The position numbers and the translations under genes were made by a program. A DNA stretch of 7,664 nt, taken from JALSHZ01 sp964439815. GTDB taxonomy: Bacteria > Pseudomonadota > Gammaproteobacteria > UWMA-0217. The stretch is taken from the NCBI GenBank assembly GCA_964439815.1, contig CAYTPO010000097.1, positions 1-7,664 on the forward strand. Reading direction: 5' to 3'. Under the pieces are notes generated by a model that saw nothing but the letters and a program-made list of their open reading frames with translations, did no database searches and was not told the origin of the DNA. Positions 5,721 to 7,664 of this stretch are shown here, piece by piece. Numbering within the stretch: the stretch's first letter is position 1; each line of letters starts with the position of its first letter.

Positions 5721-6812
5721 ATGGCTGAAATTACTCAGGCGCAGATTGAAGCTGTACTTAAAGAAATCAATGATCCTTACCAGGACACTGATATTGTTGC
5801 CAACAAATCGGTCAAGTCCATCGAGGTTGACGGCAACTCTGTGAAGATCAAGGTTGAACTGGGCTATCCGGCCAAGGGTATCGTCGATGATCTTGCCAGG
5901 ACGATCGAGGAAAAGGTCATAGCGATCGACGGGGTCGAGAGTGTCGATGTCTCCGTTGGCTGGAAAGTGGTCAGCCATGCAGTACAGAAGAACCTCAGTC
6001 CGCTGCCCAACGTCAAGAACATCATTGCCGTTGCCTCCGGCAAGGGTGGTGTCGGCAAGTCGACCACTACCGCCAATCTGGCGCTGGCACTGGCGGCAGA
6101 AGGTGCGCGTGTTGGTATTCTCGATGCCGACATCTACGGCCCGAGCATGCCGCGTATGTTGGGCATCAAGGGACAGCCGGTTTCCGAGGATGGCAGTTCG
6201 CTTGCTCCCATGGAGAATCATGGCCTGCAGGCCATGTCCATCGGCTTTCTGATCGAGGAAGACACACCAATGATCTGGCGTGGCCCGATGGTGACCCAGG
6301 CGCTGGAGCAGTTGCTCTCCGATACCCAGTGGAAGGACCTGGATTACCTGATTATCGATATGCCGCCAGGCACGGGTGATACCCAGCTGACGCTGTCGCA
6401 GAAGATACCGGTCAGTGGCGCGGTCATTGTCACCACACCTCAGGATATTGCGCTGCTGGACGCACGCAAGGGTCTGAAGATGTTCGAGAAGGTCGAGGTA
6501 ACGGTTCTGGGTATCGTGGAGAACATGAGCACCCACATCTGCAGCAATTGTGGCCATGAAGAGCATATCTTTGGTGCCGGTGGTGGCAGCCGGATGGCTG
6601 AAGAGCATGGTGTTGATCTGCTGGGTTCACTGCCGCTGGACATCAATATCCGCGAGCAGGTCGACAGTGGACATCCCACCGTGGTTGCCGACCCCGAAGG
6701 CAAGATCTCCCAAATCTATCGCGATATTGCGCGTCGAACCGCTGCCAAGCTGGCCAAGCAGGCGAAAGACTACAAGGCCAAATTCCCGAAGATCGTCATT
6801 CAGAATACCTGA
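5721..6812 (+). CDS. apbC: Iron-sulfur cluster carrier ATPase ApbC (Mrp/NBP35 family)
   Basis: A 363-residue cytosolic P-loop ATPase that binds and delivers Fe-S clusters to apoproteins. Residues of about 5-80 form the MIP18/DUF59 domain. The deviant Walker A is GKGGVGKST at 107-115, with the signature lysine of the MinD/Mrp group. DADIYGPSMPRML follows, then the DMPPGTGD segment at 213-220. The CxxC pair Cys274 and Cys277 (CSNC), which bridges a cluster between two subunits in this family, is intact. Length and domain order are normal. It has its own promoter candidate and strong ribosome binding site 113 bases after ptsP, and ends at a clear terminator, so it is probably a single-gene unit. 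Placement just before dcd is also known in Pseudomonas. In other species the gene is called mrp. Confidence 0.95.
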   Translation: MAEITQAQIEAVLKEINDPYQDTDIVANKSVKSIEVDGNSVKIKVELGYPAKGIVDDLARTIEEKVIAIDGVESVDVSVGWKVVSHAVQKNLSPLPNVKNIIAVASGKGGVGKSTTTANLALALAAEGARVGILDADIYGPSMPRMLGIKGQPVSEDGSSLAPMENHGLQAMSIGFLIEEDTPMIWRGPMVTQALEQLLSDTQWKDLDYLIIDMPPGTGDTQLTLSQKIPVSGAVIVTTPQDIALLDARKGLKMFEKVEVTVLGIVENMSTHICSNCGHEEHIFGAGGGSRMAEEHGVDLLGSLPLDINIREQVDSGHPTVVADPEGKISQIYRDIARRTAAKLAKQAKDYKAKFPKIVIQNT

Positions 6813-6830
6813 CGGATATCCCTCCGCAAG

Positions 6831-6865
6831 CCGGGCAGGTGCGGAGCAGCGCCGCCCGGTTTTTT
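6831..6865 (+). terminator. Rho-independent terminator of apbC
   Basis: Stem CCGGGC (6831-6836) pairs with GCCCGG (6854-6859). After a bulged A, GGTGC (6838-6842) pairs with GCGCC (6849-6853), with one G-T pair and the six-base loop GGAGCA. Six T residues follow (6860-6865). It starts 18 bases after the apbC stop and separates apbC from dcd. Confidence 0.9.
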
Positions 6866-6868
6866 GGA

Positions 6869-6897
6869 TTTTCTGCGCAACGCAAATGGTGTAGGCT
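6869..6897 (+). promoter_or_regulatory. Weak promoter candidate for dcd
   Basis: TAGGCT (6892-6897) with a poor -35 (TTTTCT, 6869-6874) 17 bases upstream. Support comes mainly from its resemblance to the apbC promoter: both contain TGGTGTAG followed closely by CCGG(G)CCT. The terminator just upstream makes a promoter somewhere in 6866-6929 likely. Confidence 0.3.
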
Positions 6898-6929
6898 TAC
6901 CGGCCTGTTCACCGACCACTCCCTCCACT

Positions 6930-7496
6930 ATGAGTATCAAACCCGATTCCTGGATTCGCCGGGCTGCGCTGGAACAAGGCATGATCGAACCCTTCGAGCC
7001 GGGGCAAGTGCGCATGGCTGATGGGGCGAGAATCGTCTCCTATGGCACATCGAGCTATGGCTATGATGTTCGCTGCGCTGACGAATTCAAGATCTTCACC
7101 AATATCAATTCCGCGATCGTCGACCCCAAGGCATTTGATGCCAACAGTTTTGTCGATGTGAAGTCGGATGTCTGTATCATTCCACCCAATTCCTTCGCGT
7201 TGGCCCGCACGGTCGAGTACTTCAGGATTCCCCGCAAGGTGCTGACGATCTGTCTGGGAAAATCGACCTATGCACGCTGCGGCATCATCGTGAATGTGAC
7301 CCCGCTGGAGCCGGAGTGGGAAGGGCACGTGACGCTGGAATTCTCCAATACCACACCGTTGCCTGCCAAGATCTATGCAAACGAAGGCGTGGCACAGATG
7401 CTGTTTCTGGAATCGGATGAGGACTGCGAGACGTCCTACAAGGATCGCGGGGGGAAATACATGGGGCAACGTGGAGTCACGCTACCCAAGACCTGA
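6930..7496 (+). CDS. dcd: dCTP deaminase Dcd
   Basis: Deaminates dCTP to dUTP, the main bacterial source of dUTP for dUMP and thymidylate synthesis. It acts as a trimer in the cytosol. The 188 residues from the ATG at 6930 start MSIKPDSWIRR and follow the Pseudomonas/Legionella-type Dcd closely along the whole length. SSYGYDVR (41-48), GKSTYARCG (110-118, counterpart of the GRSSLARLG active-site loop of E. coli), and HVTLEFSN with the catalytic glutamate at Glu137 are all present. The open frame extends upstream to 6864, but that part overlaps the apbC terminator T-tract and has no family similarity. No Shine-Dalgarno precedes the ATG: the 20 bases before it are C/T-rich. Separated from apbC by a terminator, it is likely transcribed alone. 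No clear terminator is seen after it. Confidence 0.95.
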   Translation: MSIKPDSWIRRAALEQGMIEPFEPGQVRMADGARIVSYGTSSYGYDVRCADEFKIFTNINSAIVDPKAFDANSFVDVKSDVCIIPPNSFALARTVEYFRIPRKVLTICLGKSTYARCGIIVNVTPLEPEWEGHVTLEFSNTTPLPAKIYANEGVAQMLFLESDEDCETSYKDRGGKYMGQRGVTLPKT

Positions 7497-7567
7497 CGTG
7501 CCTGGCCCTGCCTATTACCCATAAAAAACAACTGAACAAGCGTCGCCGCGTATTTCATGCTACGCGC

Positions 7568-7664
7568 ATGAAGACACAGAACCAAATCAAGCGCACCCTT
7601 TCCAGTCCCGAAAACCTTGCTTACGTCGCCAACCTGCTAAAGGTCGATGCCCTTCCCCACAGAA
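7568..7664 (+). CDS. N-terminal fragment of an unidentified protein, possibly an IS transposase (cut by window edge)
   Basis: An ATG at 7568 opens a frame that runs through the last base, giving 32 residues beginning MKTQNQIKRTLSSPENLAYV and ending in LLKVDALPHR. From memory, the pattern of LSSPENL, a hydrophobic helix with LL, then D-x-LPHR resembles the N-terminus of transposase-like proteins that carry a DruA-type (DUF4338) domain. This is pattern recall, not a search result. No good ribosome binding site precedes the ATG, and the frame stays open upstream with no better ATG or GTG in 7497-7567. If it is an insertion sequence, its left end would lie between the dcd stop and about 7560. Confidence 0.35.
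   Translation, partial: MKTQNQIKRTLSSPENLAYVANLLKVDALPHR

Noticed and set aside
5714..5728. Four-codon mini-frame overlapping the apbC start
   Set aside because: Its ATG is one base from GGAGG, too close for efficient initiation. It is probably a chance occurrence.
5694..6608. Long minus-strand open frame (304 codons) opposite apbC
   Set aside because: It is antisense to a complete, well-conserved apbC and has no recognisable domain.

Overview
The window looks like a chromosomal segment of a moderately GC-rich gammaproteobacterium. The evidence is the rppH-ptsP pair in its usual order, a ThiD and a 188-residue Dcd of the kind found in Pseudomonas and relatives, and an apbC-dcd neighbourhood as known from pseudomonads. 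This rests on recognised protein families and gene order; no search was run, and I do not name a genus.

Layout. Positions 1-349 hold no gene but contain two adjacent structures bounded by inverted repeats, resembling miniature transposable elements (MITEs). They share an internal two-block motif in opposite orientation. Positions 350-2419 hold a minus-strand operon, read HAD phosphatase-thiD-thiE, with overlapping junctions. Positions 2420-2830 are a divergent intergenic region with a promoter candidate for each side. Positions 2831-5607 hold the plus-strand pair rppH-ptsP, five bases apart. Positions 5721-6812 hold apbC (mrp) with its own promoter candidate and good ribosome binding site, followed by a clear rho-independent terminator at 6831-6865. 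dcd (6930-7496) follows as a separate unit. The last 97 bases begin a reading frame cut by the window edge, possibly the N-terminus of an insertion-sequence transposase.

How the genes work together. ThiD phosphorylates hydroxymethylpyrimidine to its diphosphate and ThiE condenses that with the thiazole phosphate to give thiamine phosphate. The HAD protein is translationally coupled to them, but its substrate is unknown. RppH converts 5'-triphosphate mRNA ends to monophosphate and so starts decay. PtsP is enzyme I of the nitrogen PTS, feeding phosphate from PEP to NPr and EIIA-Ntr. ApbC is an iron-sulfur cluster carrier ATPase. Dcd makes dUTP from dCTP for thymidylate synthesis.

Nothing here amounts to a new multi-gene system. 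The core genes are ordinary and intact. The points most worth a second look are the paired MITE-like elements touching the end of thiE, the HAD gene coupled to the thiamine genes, the similar promoter-like blocks ahead of apbC and dcd, the absence of a Shine-Dalgarno at dcd, and the possible mobile element starting at the right edge.
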